A stretch of DNA of 64,000 bases from CAZKFG01 sp964551985 (GTDB lineage: Bacteria > Bacillota > Negativicutes > Acidaminococcales > JAISLQ01): positions 1 through 64,000 of the forward strand of contig CAZKFG010000003.1 of NCBI GenBank assembly GCA_964551985.1, written 5' to 3'. Below are positions 9,668-19,488 of the stretch, one piece after another. Within the stretch, counting starts at the first letter, position 1, and each line of letters starts with the position of its first letter. The position numbers and the translations under genes are program-made. Below the pieces are notes generated by a model. The model was not told the origin of the DNA. It did no database searches and saw only the letters and a program-made list of their open reading frames with translations.

Positions 9668-10123
9668 TTGCTTGATTTTTTAACTAATACACCAAATATT
9701 AAAACCTTAGAAAGTGCTTTAAAAGTTTCTAATTTAAGGCATCAAGTCATAACAAACAATATTGCCAACATTGATACTCCATTTTTTAAACGTAGTGAAG
9801 TGGAATTTGAATCCTATTTGAAAGCTTATTTAGATGAAGCGGAAGGAAAAACTACCAAACAAATTCCTTTTGATAATAAGCTTGACTTAGATATTACAAA
9901 TACTCGTCATATTAGTAACAATAAAAAAGAAAATATAGATACAGCCCCATTTTTGGGTGCGACTATCAATACTATTGATAACCAAACTATGAGAACTGAT
10001 GGCAATAATGTTGATATTGATATAGAAATGGCTAATATGGCTAAAAATACTATTTACTATCAGGCGATAGCACAACGTGTAGGTAGTTATTTTAATGGTC
10101 TTCGTGATGTTATTCAAAAATAA
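9668..10123 (+). CDS. flgB: Flagellar basal-body rod protein FlgB
   Basis: 151 residues. Proximal rod subunit assembled after export through the flagellar type III apparatus. It has the rod/hook N-terminal signature LRHQVITNNIANIDTPFFKR and the usual C-terminal amphipathic helix. TTG at 9668 was chosen because GGAGGTG ends six bases before it; an upstream in-frame TTG at 9653 overlaps that SD and is not credible. First gene of the fla/che operon, followed 14 bases later by flgC. Confidence 0.95.
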   Translation: MLDFLTNTPNIKTLESALKVSNLRHQVITNNIANIDTPFFKRSEVEFESYLKAYLDEAEGKTTKQIPFDNKLDLDITNTRHISNNKKENIDTAPFLGATINTIDNQTMRTDGNNVDIDIEMANMAKNTIYYQAIAQRVGSYFNGLRDVIQK

Positions 10124-10137
10124 GGAGTGTGTTGTAA

Positions 10138-10572
10138 ATGGGTATGTTCACAGCAATAGATGCTGCTGGCTCTGGTATGACTGCAGAGAGATTACGACTT
10201 GATGTTATATCGAACAATCTTGCAAATGTAAATACAACAAGGACTAAAGAAGGTGGTCCATACCGCAGGCAAATTGTTGTTTATACTCCACGTGATGAAT
10301 ATAATACTTTTGCGCAGATGTTATCACAAAAATTAGAAGCTGGTAAAGGTGTAAGAGTTGTTGGCATAACAGAAGATAATAGCCCAACGCCTATGATATA
10401 CGACCCTTCGCATCCAGATGCTGATGCTAAAGGGTATGTTCATATGCCTAATGTTAATGTTGTTGCAGAAATGGTAGACATGATAACAGCTACTCGTTCT
10501 TATGAAGCCAATGTAGCTTCGATTTCTTCTGCAAAAGCAATGGCATTGAAAGCACTAGAAATAGGACGTTAG
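10138..10572 (+). CDS. flgC: Flagellar basal-body rod protein FlgC
   Basis: 144 residues. Rod subunit partner of FlgB. The N-terminal signature RLRLDVISNNLANVNTTRT and the C-terminal NVVAEMVDMITATRSYEANV are both intact; these helices pack together in the rod. ATG with AAGGAGTG ten bases upstream. Normal family length. Confidence 0.96.
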   Translation: MGMFTAIDAAGSGMTAERLRLDVISNNLANVNTTRTKEGGPYRRQIVVYTPRDEYNTFAQMLSQKLEAGKGVRVVGITEDNSPTPMIYDPSHPDADAKGYVHMPNVNVVAEMVDMITATRSYEANVASISSAKAMALKALEIGR

Positions 10573-10594
10573 AAAATATTTGGAGGCATTAGTA

Positions 10595-10900
10595 ATGAAA
10601 ATTGATGGAGTTTTAAGCACTGCCATTAGTAAAGTTCCTTTTTTTGACAAAAATTTAGATGCTGGTAACAACCCAGAAGACAAAAGTTTTTCTGATATGC
10701 TTGGTGCTGCAATACAAGATGTAAATCAATTGCAAAAACAATCGCAGAGAAAAAATATTGATTTGGTAGCAGGTAGGGTAGATGACATATCAGAAGTTAT
10801 GATAGCAGCAGAAAAAGCTTCTTTAGCACTACAACTTACTACACAAGTTAGAAATAAAGTCGTAGAATCTTATCAAGAAATAATGCGTATGCAAATGTAA
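10595..10900 (+). CDS. fliE: Flagellar hook-basal body complex protein FliE
   Basis: 101 residues. Adaptor that joins the MS ring to the rod and is the first protein exported. The C-terminal half (IQDVNQLQKQS..., VMIAAEKASLALQLTTQVRNKVVESYQEIMRMQM) is the conserved FliE domain. ATG 10595 follows GGAGG by eight bases; the longer frame from TTG 10580 overlaps that SD. Lies between flgC and fliF as in most bacteria. Confidence 0.95.
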   Translation: MKIDGVLSTAISKVPFFDKNLDAGNNPEDKSFSDMLGAAIQDVNQLQKQSQRKNIDLVAGRVDDISEVMIAAEKASLALQLTTQVRNKVVESYQEIMRMQM

Positions 10901-10946
10901 TTTAAGTAGATGATTTGTTATTTATACTTTTGAAAGGATGTAGAAT

Positions 10947-12599
10947 ATGGCCGAGCTTAAAGAGCAGTTTCTGCATTTTTGGGACAAGATTAGTAAGCAG
11001 CAAAAGATTTTTCTCGGTTCGGGATTAATTGCAGTTTTTGTAGCTATTTTAGGGTGGAGCTATTGGTTTGGGGCGAAAGCAGAATATGTTCCATTGTATA
11101 CTAGATTAGAAACCAAAGATGCAGCAGATATAGTATCTAAACTCAAAGAAAACAAAGTAACATATGAAGTAGCAGATAACGGTTCGTCTATTTTAGTGCC
11201 GCAAAAAAGCGTATATCAAGTAAGGATGGATTTGGCATCACAAGGATTGCCTAAAGGAAAAAAAGGCTTTGAAATTTTTGAAGAGAGCAAATTTGGGACA
11301 ACAGAGTTTCAAAATAAAGTGAATTATCTTCAGGCGTTACAAAGTGAATTAGCAAGAACCATTGAGCAAATTCAAGAAGTTGAATCAGCAAGGGTTCATA
11401 TTGTCATGCCTGAAGATAGCATTTACAAAAAAAATGAAAAACCAGCTAGTGCTTCTGTAATGTTACAACTTCGTTCCAATAGTTCTTTGAATAGACAACA
11501 AATAACAGGTATTGTCAATCTTGTGTCACATAGTGTTCAAGGTCTAAAACCAGATAATATAACAATAATAGATGGTTTTGCTAAAGTTTTAAACTTACCA
11601 GAAGAAGAACCTAGAAAAGAAGGCTTAAATGAAAAAGATAGTAACGCTGAAGCAAGTAAAATGTCGAAATTTTATTTTACTTTAACACGTGAAATTCAAT
11701 CGGAAATTCAGGAGAACGTACAAACACTGCTGGATAACTCACTTGGAGAGAAAAAAGCAGTGGCGCGTGTTAATGTAGAACTTAACTTTGATCGTCGTCT
11801 TATTGATAGACAAATATTTGAACCTACAGCAGAAGATAGAGGAATATTAAGAAGCGCTCAAGATATAACAGAAACATATCAAGGTACAAATGCTCAACCA
11901 GGTGGACCACCTGGTACAACTTCTAACATACCAGGTTATCCAGCTGGGCAACAAGGTCAATCTAATTATGAGAAAAAAGAATCTACTAAAAATTATGAAA
12001 TAAGTGAAATAAAAGAAAAAATTATTCAACAACCAGTAGCGATAAAAAGAGTCACTGTGGCAGTTTTTATTGATGAAACATTAAATCAAGCGCAACAAGA
12101 TGGTATAGCTAGAGTTGTTGCTTCAGCAGCTGGTTTTAACGAAGCTAGAGGCGATTTAGTTTCTGTAGAGCGAGTTCCATTTAATGCTACTACACAAGTT
12201 AATGTACAAGCACAACAACAAGAACAACTAATTCGTTATGCGACCTATGGTGTACCAGTATTATTACTAGTACTTGCAGGAATTGCTTGGTTTATTTATT
12301 CAAGACGTAAGCAACAAGCAGCTATTTTAGCTGAACAACAAGCAAAACAAGAAAGAGAAAGAATAGAAAAAGAAGAGCAAGAGCGGCTTGCTATGCTACA
12401 AGCGCAAGCTAATGAATTGGATGATGAAGAATTTGAAGATGAAGAAGATGAAGAATTGCGTTTATCAATGGATAGAGAATTAACACAAGCAGAAAAAGAA
12501 GTAGCTGCTAAAAAGGCGGTTATTGAAGAATGGGCAGAGAAACAACCAGATGATTTTACACTTACACTGCGTACATGGTTAAATGATGATGCCCAATAA
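10947..12599 (+). CDS. fliF: Flagellar MS-ring protein FliF
   Basis: 550 residues. Forms the membrane-embedded MS ring on which the rod, switch and export gate assemble. Transmembrane segments lie near 21-42 and 428-452, with two periplasmic ring-building domains between them and a Pro/Gly/Gln-rich linker at about 320-345. The cytoplasmic tail is acidic (EEFEDEEDEE) and ends with a conserved FliG-binding region. ATG with AAAGGATG nine bases upstream. Full length. Confidence 0.96.
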   Translation: MAELKEQFLHFWDKISKQQKIFLGSGLIAVFVAILGWSYWFGAKAEYVPLYTRLETKDAADIVSKLKENKVTYEVADNGSSILVPQKSVYQVRMDLASQGLPKGKKGFEIFEESKFGTTEFQNKVNYLQALQSELARTIEQIQEVESARVHIVMPEDSIYKKNEKPASASVMLQLRSNSSLNRQQITGIVNLVSHSVQGLKPDNITIIDGFAKVLNLPEEEPRKEGLNEKDSNAEASKMSKFYFTLTREIQSEIQENVQTLLDNSLGEKKAVARVNVELNFDRRLIDRQIFEPTAEDRGILRSAQDITETYQGTNAQPGGPPGTTSNIPGYPAGQQGQSNYEKKESTKNYEISEIKEKIIQQPVAIKRVTVAVFIDETLNQAQQDGIARVVASAAGFNEARGDLVSVERVPFNATTQVNVQAQQQEQLIRYATYGVPVLLLVLAGIAWFIYSRRKQQAAILAEQQAKQERERIEKEEQERLAMLQAQANELDDEEFEDEEDEELRLSMDRELTQAEKEVAAKKAVIEEWAEKQPDDFTLTLRTWLNDDAQ

Positions 12600-12620
12600 A
12601 CTGGGTGTGTGGAGGTTTTT

Positions 12621-13634
12621 ATGAGTACTTTAGCAAGAGATTTAAGTGGCAAACAAAAAGCAGCTATTTTATTAATAACATTAGGTCAAGAAATTTCCTC
12701 TAATGTAATGAAAAATCTTAAAGAGGACGAAATAGAAAAACTTACTTTAGAAATAGCCAACCAAAGAAAAGTATCACAAGAACTAAAAGATGAAATAATA
12801 AGCGATTTTTATGAACTGTGTTTAGCAAGAGATTACATGTCAAGCGGTGGTTTGGATTATGCTAGAGAAGTACTAGAAAAAGCACTGGGACCTGAAAAAG
12901 CTATTAGTATAATTACAAGGCTTACATCCAGCCTACAAATAAGACCATTTGACTGTATTCGTAACACCGATCCTACACAATTACTAAACTTTATACAAAA
13001 TGAACATCCACAAACATTGGCTTTGATAGTTGCCTACTTGCAACCAGATAAAGCGGCGATGATAATTTCTTCACTAGCTCCTGAAGTGCAGGCTGATGTT
13101 GTAAAACGTATAGCTAATATGGATAGAACATCACCAGATGTAATAAGAGATGTAGAGAGAATTTTGGAACGTAAAATATCCACAATGTCTACTCAAGACT
13201 TTACAACAGCTGGCGGCTTAGAATCTGTTGTAGAATTGATAAATCGTGTTGACCGTACAACAGAACGTACAATTATTGAAAACCTTGAAGTGCAAGAGCC
13301 AGAATTGGCAGAAGAAATCAAAAAACGTATGTTTGTATTCGAAGATATTGTTATGCTTGATGATAGATCGCTACAAATGGTGCTTCGTGAAATTGAGACA
13401 AAAGACCTTAGTTTGGCACTTAAAGGCGTATCTGATGAAGTTAGCAACAAGATATTTAAAAATATGTCAAAAAGAGCTTCTGAAATGCTTAGAGAAGAAA
13501 TTGATTTTATGGGACCTGTTCGCATTAGAGATGTAGAAGAAGCTCAACAAAAAGTGGTTAATGTAATTCGTCGATTGGAAGAAAGCGGTGAAATTGTTAT
13601 TTCAAGAGGTAAAGGGGACGAAGTAATTGCCTAA
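12621..13634 (+). CDS. fliG: Flagellar motor switch protein FliG
   Basis: 337 residues. C-ring protein that binds FliF and, through its C-terminal domain, takes torque from the stator. N, middle and C domains are recognisable: the HPQTLALIVAYLQPDKAA block (middle, EHPQ motif) and the charged torque helix region around MVLREIETKDLSLALKG. ATG 12621 follows GGAGG by five bases; a GTG at 12609 overlaps the SD and was rejected. The 3' end overlaps fliH by eight bases. Confidence 0.96.
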   Translation: MSTLARDLSGKQKAAILLITLGQEISSNVMKNLKEDEIEKLTLEIANQRKVSQELKDEIISDFYELCLARDYMSSGGLDYAREVLEKALGPEKAISIITRLTSSLQIRPFDCIRNTDPTQLLNFIQNEHPQTLALIVAYLQPDKAAMIISSLAPEVQADVVKRIANMDRTSPDVIRDVERILERKISTMSTQDFTTAGGLESVVELINRVDRTTERTIIENLEVQEPELAEEIKKRMFVFEDIVMLDDRSLQMVLREIETKDLSLALKGVSDEVSNKIFKNMSKRASEMLREEIDFMGPVRIRDVEEAQQKVVNVIRRLEESGEIVISRGKGDEVIA

Positions 13635-14754
13635 TGTTATTAAATCAAATTCAGTCTTAGAAGATAATAAAAATTTTATTATTAATTTACCAGAAGATTT
13701 TTTTTCTCAAGAAGACGAGCAAGCACCTTCTGATGACGATTTTGGTTTTTATAAAAACATAGATATTGACAATAACGACGATGAATCAGATTATAAAAGA
13801 TATTTCTTTGTAAAAGAAAACGAATGTGAAACAGAGACAAATAAAGACTTAAAAATAGAGCTGGAATTAGAACCAACACAGCCTCTACCAACAGAAGAAG
13901 ACCTTTTGCAGGAAAAAATTGATCAAGCTAACCAAAAAGCGGATGAAATTATTGAACTTGCGACTCAAAGGGCGCAAGTTATTAAACAACAAATAGAAAA
14001 AGAACTAGCTTTGTCTGAAGAAAAAATCAATATAGCAAAATCAATGGCTAATAACATTATTGATGAGGCTAATAAAAAAGCTCAAAATATTATCAATGAA
14101 GCTAACAAAACGGCTGAAGATACCTTAGAACAAGCGAAAACAAATGGCTATAGCGATGGAGAGAGACAAGGTAGAGAAGCTGGCAACAAAGAAGGCTTTG
14201 AAATAGGAAAACAAGAGGGTTTTGACAAAGGCTATAGTGAAGGCGAAAGAAAAGGATTCATACAAGGACAAGAAACAGGAAAACAAGAAGGTCTGCAAGA
14301 GATAAAAAATCAAATGGAAGAGGAAATAGAACAAGCAACGCAAAAAGCTAAAGATATTTTATTGCAATCAGAAATCGATTATAAGAAAAAATTAGATTCG
14401 ATGAATGAAAAAATTGTAGATTTAGTAATGAGCGTTGCAAGCAGAGTTTTAAATAAACAAATAGATGAAAATCCGTTTTTAATTTTGCAAATGGTTAAAG
14501 AAGCTGCAAAAAAAGTTATTGAGCAACCTAGACTGTTTATAAACATTAATTCACAAAATTATGATATAGTATTTGCCTCTTGTAATGAAATCAAAAAAGA
14601 ACTTGGCAGTAAACAGGAGCTATCGGTTGTAGTTGACAACTCACTTGGTTTAGCTGATGTTGTTATAACAACTGGTGGTAGTGGTGATGTTGATGCTAGA
14701 CTAGAGACACAAATGAATCAAGTTCGCAAGGCAATAGAAGCGGTGATTATATAA
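13627..14754 (+). CDS. fliH: Flagellar export ATPase regulator FliH
   Basis: 375 residues, longer than E. coli FliH (about 228). Binds and holds the FliI ATPase at the export gate. An acidic, probably disordered N-terminus (1-95) is followed by a helical region (95-180), a run of spaced glycines in GxxxG register (about 177-225), which is a hallmark of FliH, and then the conserved C-terminal FliI-binding domain. TTG start inside the end of fliG with AAAGGGGA about nine bases upstream. The stop overlaps the fliI ATG by one base. Confidence 0.9.
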   Translation: MPNVIKSNSVLEDNKNFIINLPEDFFSQEDEQAPSDDDFGFYKNIDIDNNDDESDYKRYFFVKENECETETNKDLKIELELEPTQPLPTEEDLLQEKIDQANQKADEIIELATQRAQVIKQQIEKELALSEEKINIAKSMANNIIDEANKKAQNIINEANKTAEDTLEQAKTNGYSDGERQGREAGNKEGFEIGKQEGFDKGYSEGERKGFIQGQETGKQEGLQEIKNQMEEEIEQATQKAKDILLQSEIDYKKKLDSMNEKIVDLVMSVASRVLNKQIDENPFLILQMVKEAAKKVIEQPRLFININSQNYDIVFASCNEIKKELGSKQELSVVVDNSLGLADVVITTGGSGDVDARLETQMNQVRKAIEAVII

Positions 14755-16070
14755 TGCTTGATTTTCAGCGTATAATAAATGCAATTGAAACGTCTAAAAC
14801 AATGCTTTTAACTGGAAAAGTTACGCAAATTATAGGACTTGTTATAGAAACAGATGGACCAAATGTTATTATTGGTGAAATTTGCTTGATATATCCAAGA
14901 AGCAACAAATTACAACCACTAGTAGCAGAGGTTGTTGGGTTTAGAGAAAATAGAGTTTTGCTCATGCCGCTTGGCGATATGACAGGAATTGGTCCAGGTT
15001 GTGAAGTTGTTGCATCTGAAAAAACTTTGACAGTAAAAGTCGGCGATGGATTACTAGGTAGGGTGTTTGACGGTCTTGGCAATCCTATTGATGGCAAAGG
15101 TGAAATTGATTCTAATATATATTATCCATTAGAAGCGCCACCACCACCACCGCTTGCTAGAGCAATGATAAAAGACAAAGTATCGGTTGGTGTAAGAGCA
15201 ATCGATGGACTTTTATCAATGGGTAAAGGTCAACGTATAGGAATAATGGCAGGTAGTGGTGTTGGTAAAAGCACATTACTTGGTATGATAGCTAGAAATA
15301 CAGAGGCAGATATAAACGTAATTGCCCTTATTGGTGAACGTGGTCGTGAAGTTAGAGAATTTATAGAACGAGACCTTGGCGAAGAGGGACTAAAAAAATC
15401 AGTTGTTGTTGTTGCTACTTCGGACCAACCAGCACTAGTTAGAATAAAAGGCGCACTTACTGCAACAGCAATGGCAGAGTATTTTAGAAATATTGGTAAA
15501 AATGTTGTTTTAATGATGGACTCTGTAACACGTTTTGCTATGGCTCAAAGAGAAGTTGGACTTACAGTAGGAGAACCACCAGCTACGCGTGGCTATACAC
15601 CATCGGTTTTTGCATTACTGCCTAAATTACTTGAACGTACAGGTTCAGGTATAGATGGTGCAATAACTGGAATTTATACAGTCTTAGTCGAAGGCGATGA
15701 CATGAATGAACCTATTGCAGATACTGTGCGAAGTATCTTAGATGGACACATAGTCTTATCAAGGTCATTGGCGGCACAAAATCACTATCCAGCAATAGAT
15801 GTACTGACGAGTGTCAGTAGAATAATGCTAGAGATAGTTGACAAAGAACACTGGGCAGCAGCGCAGCAACTGCGAAAAGTATTAGCTACGTACAGTGAAG
15901 CACAAGATCTTATCAATATAGGAGCGTATGTAGCTGGAAGTAACAAAGATATAGACAATGCAATTAGAATGATAGACAAAGTAACAGAATTTTTAGTACA
16001 AGACGTTTATGAAATAACCGATTATCAGAATTGTATTTCAAGACTGTGTAGTTTATTTAAAGAAAATTAA
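14754..16070 (+). CDS. fliI: Flagellum-specific ATPase FliI
   Basis: 438 residues. Cytoplasmic hexameric ATPase that energises substrate unloading for flagellar export; related to the F1 beta subunit. Walker A is AGSGVGKST (166-174), Walker B is around VVLMMDSVTRFAMAQREVG, and the GYTPSVFALLPKLLERTG block is conserved. ATG overlapping the fliH TAA by one base with no strong SD, so probably translated by coupling. Confidence 0.97.
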   Translation: MLDFQRIINAIETSKTMLLTGKVTQIIGLVIETDGPNVIIGEICLIYPRSNKLQPLVAEVVGFRENRVLLMPLGDMTGIGPGCEVVASEKTLTVKVGDGLLGRVFDGLGNPIDGKGEIDSNIYYPLEAPPPPPLARAMIKDKVSVGVRAIDGLLSMGKGQRIGIMAGSGVGKSTLLGMIARNTEADINVIALIGERGREVREFIERDLGEEGLKKSVVVVATSDQPALVRIKGALTATAMAEYFRNIGKNVVLMMDSVTRFAMAQREVGLTVGEPPATRGYTPSVFALLPKLLERTGSGIDGAITGIYTVLVEGDDMNEPIADTVRSILDGHIVLSRSLAAQNHYPAIDVLTSVSRIMLEIVDKEHWAAAQQLRKVLATYSEAQDLINIGAYVAGSNKDIDNAIRMIDKVTEFLVQDVYEITDYQNCISRLCSLFKEN

Positions 16071-16090
16071 AGTGCTAAGGATGAGAAATA

Positions 16091-16546
16091 TTGAAGCCCT
16101 TTGTATTTAAATTAGAAACACTTTTAAAAATAAGAAAAAGACATGAAGAAGAAGCTAATATTGCTTTGTCTAAAGCACGAAAAAAACTGTTTGAAGCAAA
16201 AACATACTTAGAAAAACTAACAACCCAGCAGCAAGAAACTGTAGATGCTTTCAAACAAAAACAAGAAAACAAAGAACTTTTTGCTTTAGAATTTCAAAGT
16301 TGGTACACTTTTATAAATTTTTTACAAACTCAAATAAAAGACCAAATACTAATAGTAGAACAGATAACACAAGAAGTAGCAACTGCACTAAAGCTTTTAG
16401 AACAAGCAATGAAAAACCGTAAATCAGTTGAGAAATTAAAAGAAAAACGTTATGAACAATATAGAATAGATATGCTTTTAGAAGAACAAAAAATACTTGA
16501 TGAAATGGCTATTACTAGATTTAAAAGCACAAGCAAAAACTTTTAG
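16091..16546 (+). CDS. fliJ: Flagellar export chaperone FliJ
   Basis: 151 residues, almost wholly coiled coil. Fits into the FliI hexamer like the gamma stalk of F1 and links it to FlhA. Recognised from FKLETLLKIRKRHEEEA at the N-terminus, size and position after fliI. TTG at 16091 with AAGGA nine bases upstream. Confidence 0.9.
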   Translation: MKPFVFKLETLLKIRKRHEEEANIALSKARKKLFEAKTYLEKLTTQQQETVDAFKQKQENKELFALEFQSWYTFINFLQTQIKDQILIVEQITQEVATALKLLEQAMKNRKSVEKLKEKRYEQYRIDMLLEEQKILDEMAITRFKSTSKNF

Positions 16547-16566
16547 AGAGGTGTTGATTAAAGCTT

Positions 16567-17124
16567 ATGAACCCTATAAGTAAAGTACACGCTCGTATAG
16601 CAGAAATAGAAAAAAAATTCAATCCACAACAAACACAACAAGAATCAAGCTTTTCAGATTATCTAAAAACTGCTCAAAGCAAAGATAATGATACAATATC
16701 TGCTATAAGAAAAAAACCGATTCAAGAACAAAATACTAACTACGAAAAAGGCAGCATAAAACAAATGCTAGTAGAAACTGCACAAAAATATGGAGTTGAC
16801 AGCAACCTTGTATTAGCATTGGCTAATGCTGAATCAGGATACAGAACAGATGCCGTATCACCAGTTGGAGCAGTTGGCGTAATGCAATTAATGCCTGACA
16901 CTGCTCGTGGTTTAGGCGTAGAAGATAGCTTTGATCCAAAACAAAACATTGATGGTGGCGTAAGGTATCTAAAACAAATGCTCTCAATGTTTGGTGGCGA
17001 TACAACAAAAGCGCTTGCTGCATACAATGCAGGACCAGGAGCAGTACAAAAATACGGTGGAATTCCGCCGTATGCCGAAACACAAGCATACGTAAGAAAC
17101 ATTTTATCTGAAATAGCACAATAA
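16567..17124 (+). CDS. Lytic transglycosylase (SLT domain) of the flagellar operon
   Basis: 185 residues. The C-terminal 120 residues are a family-1 lytic transglycosylase domain: catalytic E89 in ANAESGYR, then GAVGVMQLMPDTARGLGV and ALAAYNAGPGAVQKYGG. It would cleave peptidoglycan between MurNAc and GlcNAc. The first 60 residues are polar and no signal peptide is visible, so if it acts outside the membrane it probably leaves by the flagellar export route, as FlgJ does. Placed between fliJ and a MotE-like gene, its likely job is opening the wall for the rod. The SD (GAGGTG) is 13 bases from the ATG, a long spacing. Confidence 0.88.
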   Translation: MNPISKVHARIAEIEKKFNPQQTQQESSFSDYLKTAQSKDNDTISAIRKKPIQEQNTNYEKGSIKQMLVETAQKYGVDSNLVLALANAESGYRTDAVSPVGAVGVMQLMPDTARGLGVEDSFDPKQNIDGGVRYLKQMLSMFGGDTTKALAAYNAGPGAVQKYGGIPPYAETQAYVRNILSEIAQ

Positions 17125-17146
17125 CTATAAAAAGGGAGGGTATGTT

Positions 17147-17986
17147 TTGCCTACAGTTAAACAAGAACAAATCCCAACTGAAGATGAACAACAAGATACC
17201 TCTGCTGGTGTTTACAAAAACAATCAAGACACATTTTTTACTAAAACAAAAAGATTATTAAACCCTGTAAAAATTATCAAATATTTAGCTAAAAACATTT
17301 GGAAGCCGGTTTTAGCATTTGTTTTACTGTTTGGTTTAATACTAGGACTTGTCTATGCAGGCAGCTATTACAAACTATTAGACGCCAAAAAAACTCTTGA
17401 TTTTGAAAACTCCATGGCAAGTCTTAGACAATCTGATAATTTTATAGTAACAAGTACTTTGCCAGTTTTAGAGTGGATAGCATCATCATTTGCCGGTGCC
17501 GGTGAAATAATGCAAGCCCAAATAGACAGACAAGAACAACAAATAATGCAAAAAGAACAAGAACTACAAGAGCAAAAAAAGCAAGAAGAACTAAAAGCTC
17601 AAGAAGCTGAAAAAGAAAAACAAAAAAAAGAACAAGAACAGCAAAAAGCAGCAGCTAACAAACAAACCACAACATCAGCTAAAAAAGACCAAACAACAGC
17701 TGACTTACAAAAAGCTGCCGACGAAAGACAAAAAGAACTAATCAAAAGAGCAAGTAAACTAGCTACATACTATGCGACAATGCCACCGCAAAACGCTATA
17801 AACATAATGAAAAATATGGACAACGAAGAAATCATTATAGTTTTAAGCCGTATGCCAGATGAAACAGCATCACAAATTTTAGCAGGCTTTGAACCAGATA
17901 GAGCCTCAATTATCTCCAAGAGCATTCTTAAATTACGTCCGACAGTCGAACCAACAACACCAAACAAAGCAAACGACGTCTTGTAA
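17147..17986 (+). CDS. MotE-like protein (MgtE intracellular N domain)
   Basis: 279 residues. One transmembrane segment at about 54-72, then a long Q/E/K-rich coiled coil (about 115-200) and a C-terminal helical domain of the MgtE-N type (YYATMPPQNAINIMKNM, IIVLSRMPDETASQILAGFEPDRA). This architecture matches the MotE/FlbB-type proteins found in flagellar operons, which in epsilonproteobacteria help stator placement. TTG at 17147 after GGGAGGG. It is not a magnesium transporter, because the membrane channel domain is absent. Role in this organism is inferred from context. Confidence 0.8.
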   Translation: MPTVKQEQIPTEDEQQDTSAGVYKNNQDTFFTKTKRLLNPVKIIKYLAKNIWKPVLAFVLLFGLILGLVYAGSYYKLLDAKKTLDFENSMASLRQSDNFIVTSTLPVLEWIASSFAGAGEIMQAQIDRQEQQIMQKEQELQEQKKQEELKAQEAEKEKQKKEQEQQKAAANKQTTTSAKKDQTTADLQKAADERQKELIKRASKLATYYATMPPQNAINIMKNMDNEEIIIVLSRMPDETASQILAGFEPDRASIISKSILKLRPTVEPTTPNKANDVL

Positions 17987-18028
17987 TTTAATCAAATAAA
18001 TGCTAATACACTGAAAGGAGGTGAGAAA

Positions 18029-19468
18029 ATGGATGCGATGAATTTATTTGCAACAACGGCAGCAGCAACTTTAAATCAACAAACACTACAACCAAATCAA
18101 ATAGCAACAACTCCCAACAAAGAAATGGCAGGCAAATTTGGCAAAGTACTTAAGACCATAGCCACAACAGATGCCATAAATCTTTCAGATGCAGAAATCA
18201 ACCAGTTAGAAACATCGCAAGTAAGTCAGATAGCAAGCATGTTACAAGCAAACGTCGTTTTACCAGTAGTTTTACAAACAAAAACAGACAATACTACCGA
18301 ACAACAAATACCTACAACTGCAATTAAGGAAACGACCAACTTAGTTAAAGAAACACAAACAACAATACAATCACTTGCTGTCAAAGCCCAAAACTTGCAA
18401 GAGTTTTTATCCAAAATGACAAAAGAAGAACTTGCCAAAATTGTTCAAACAAACCCACAATCAGTAAACGAAGAACAACAAGCAAATCTCCAGCAAACAA
18501 CGAAAAATGAACCTATTGAGATAAAAACAACACAAGACCAACAAAACATAGACTCTCAAAAACAAACAATTGATGCAAAACAAATTTTTGGCGACAAACT
18601 AGTTGAAAGCAAAACAACAGATATGATTTTGCCAACAACCCAGCCAAAAACAAAAGTTGCTCAAACTACCCCACAAGTACTGACAGATGAACTTACACTA
18701 GTCAATAACGCTGTAACAACCGAAGTGAAAAAACCACTAACAAAAGAACTCGAACAAAACACTTTGAGCACACTTCAAACAGTTGATTTAAAACAAGAAC
18801 TGCAAACAAAACCAACTATCGAAATACAAAACCAACTAACAGACCTAACAAAAACGCCACTTGTAACAACAATTCAAAGCAAAAACCTAAAAGATGACCT
18901 AAACCTATTTGAAGAAATTGTCAAAAAAGAAGAACTCACATTTACAGACAAAATAGCAACAATCGCTGGCGAGACAAAACAGCCAGAAATACAAAAAATA
19001 ACTTTTGACAAAGAACCAATAGCACTAGCCAATCTAAAAGAAGTAGTCGACCAAATTGTAGAACAAGCCAAACTTACACAAAAACCAGGCATATCAGAAA
19101 TGATCCTACGCCTAAAACCAAACAACCTCGGTGAAATGACAATCCGCATAATCGCAGGTGACGGAGGAACAATCACAGCCTCATTTCACACAAACAACCC
19201 AGAAGCAAGAGCAATTTTACAACAATCTTTGCCGACAATAAAGCAAGAACTAGCAAACACCGGACTTAAAGTCAATGACGTAGGTGTTTACGCAGGACTA
19301 GGCGACTTCCAGTCATTTGCCCAACAAAGAGAAGGTCAAACAAATCAACAAAATTCACCAAAAATAAACGCAGCAAAACTAGCAATGCAAGACCAAGAAC
19401 TACTAGAAGAACTGCAAGCACAAAGCGACAATACAAGCTTAGACGGCGGCGTAGACTACAGAATATAA
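18029..19468 (+). CDS. fliK: Flagellar hook-length control protein FliK
   Basis: 479 residues. Exported ruler that stops hook growth and switches FlhB specificity. The first 330 residues are Q/T/K-rich and low complexity, as usual for the ruler part. The conserved C-terminal hook-length domain (about 345-430) has LRLKPNNLGEMTIRI and a helix ending VNDVGVYAG. ATG with AAAGGAGGTG eight bases upstream. Codon third positions are noticeably richer in C and A here than in the early operon. Confidence 0.92.
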   Translation: MDAMNLFATTAAATLNQQTLQPNQIATTPNKEMAGKFGKVLKTIATTDAINLSDAEINQLETSQVSQIASMLQANVVLPVVLQTKTDNTTEQQIPTTAIKETTNLVKETQTTIQSLAVKAQNLQEFLSKMTKEELAKIVQTNPQSVNEEQQANLQQTTKNEPIEIKTTQDQQNIDSQKQTIDAKQIFGDKLVESKTTDMILPTTQPKTKVAQTTPQVLTDELTLVNNAVTTEVKKPLTKELEQNTLSTLQTVDLKQELQTKPTIEIQNQLTDLTKTPLVTTIQSKNLKDDLNLFEEIVKKEELTFTDKIATIAGETKQPEIQKITFDKEPIALANLKEVVDQIVEQAKLTQKPGISEMILRLKPNNLGEMTIRIIAGDGGTITASFHTNNPEARAILQQSLPTIKQELANTGLKVNDVGVYAGLGDFQSFAQQREGQTNQQNSPKINAAKLAMQDQELLEELQAQSDNTSLDGGVDYRI

Positions 19469-19488
19469 AGAACAAAGGAGGAAAATAG

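Noticed and set aside
17147..17986. Magnesium transporter MgtE
   Set aside because: Only the MgtE-N helical domain is present. The CBS and membrane channel domains are missing, and the gene lies in a flagellar operon.
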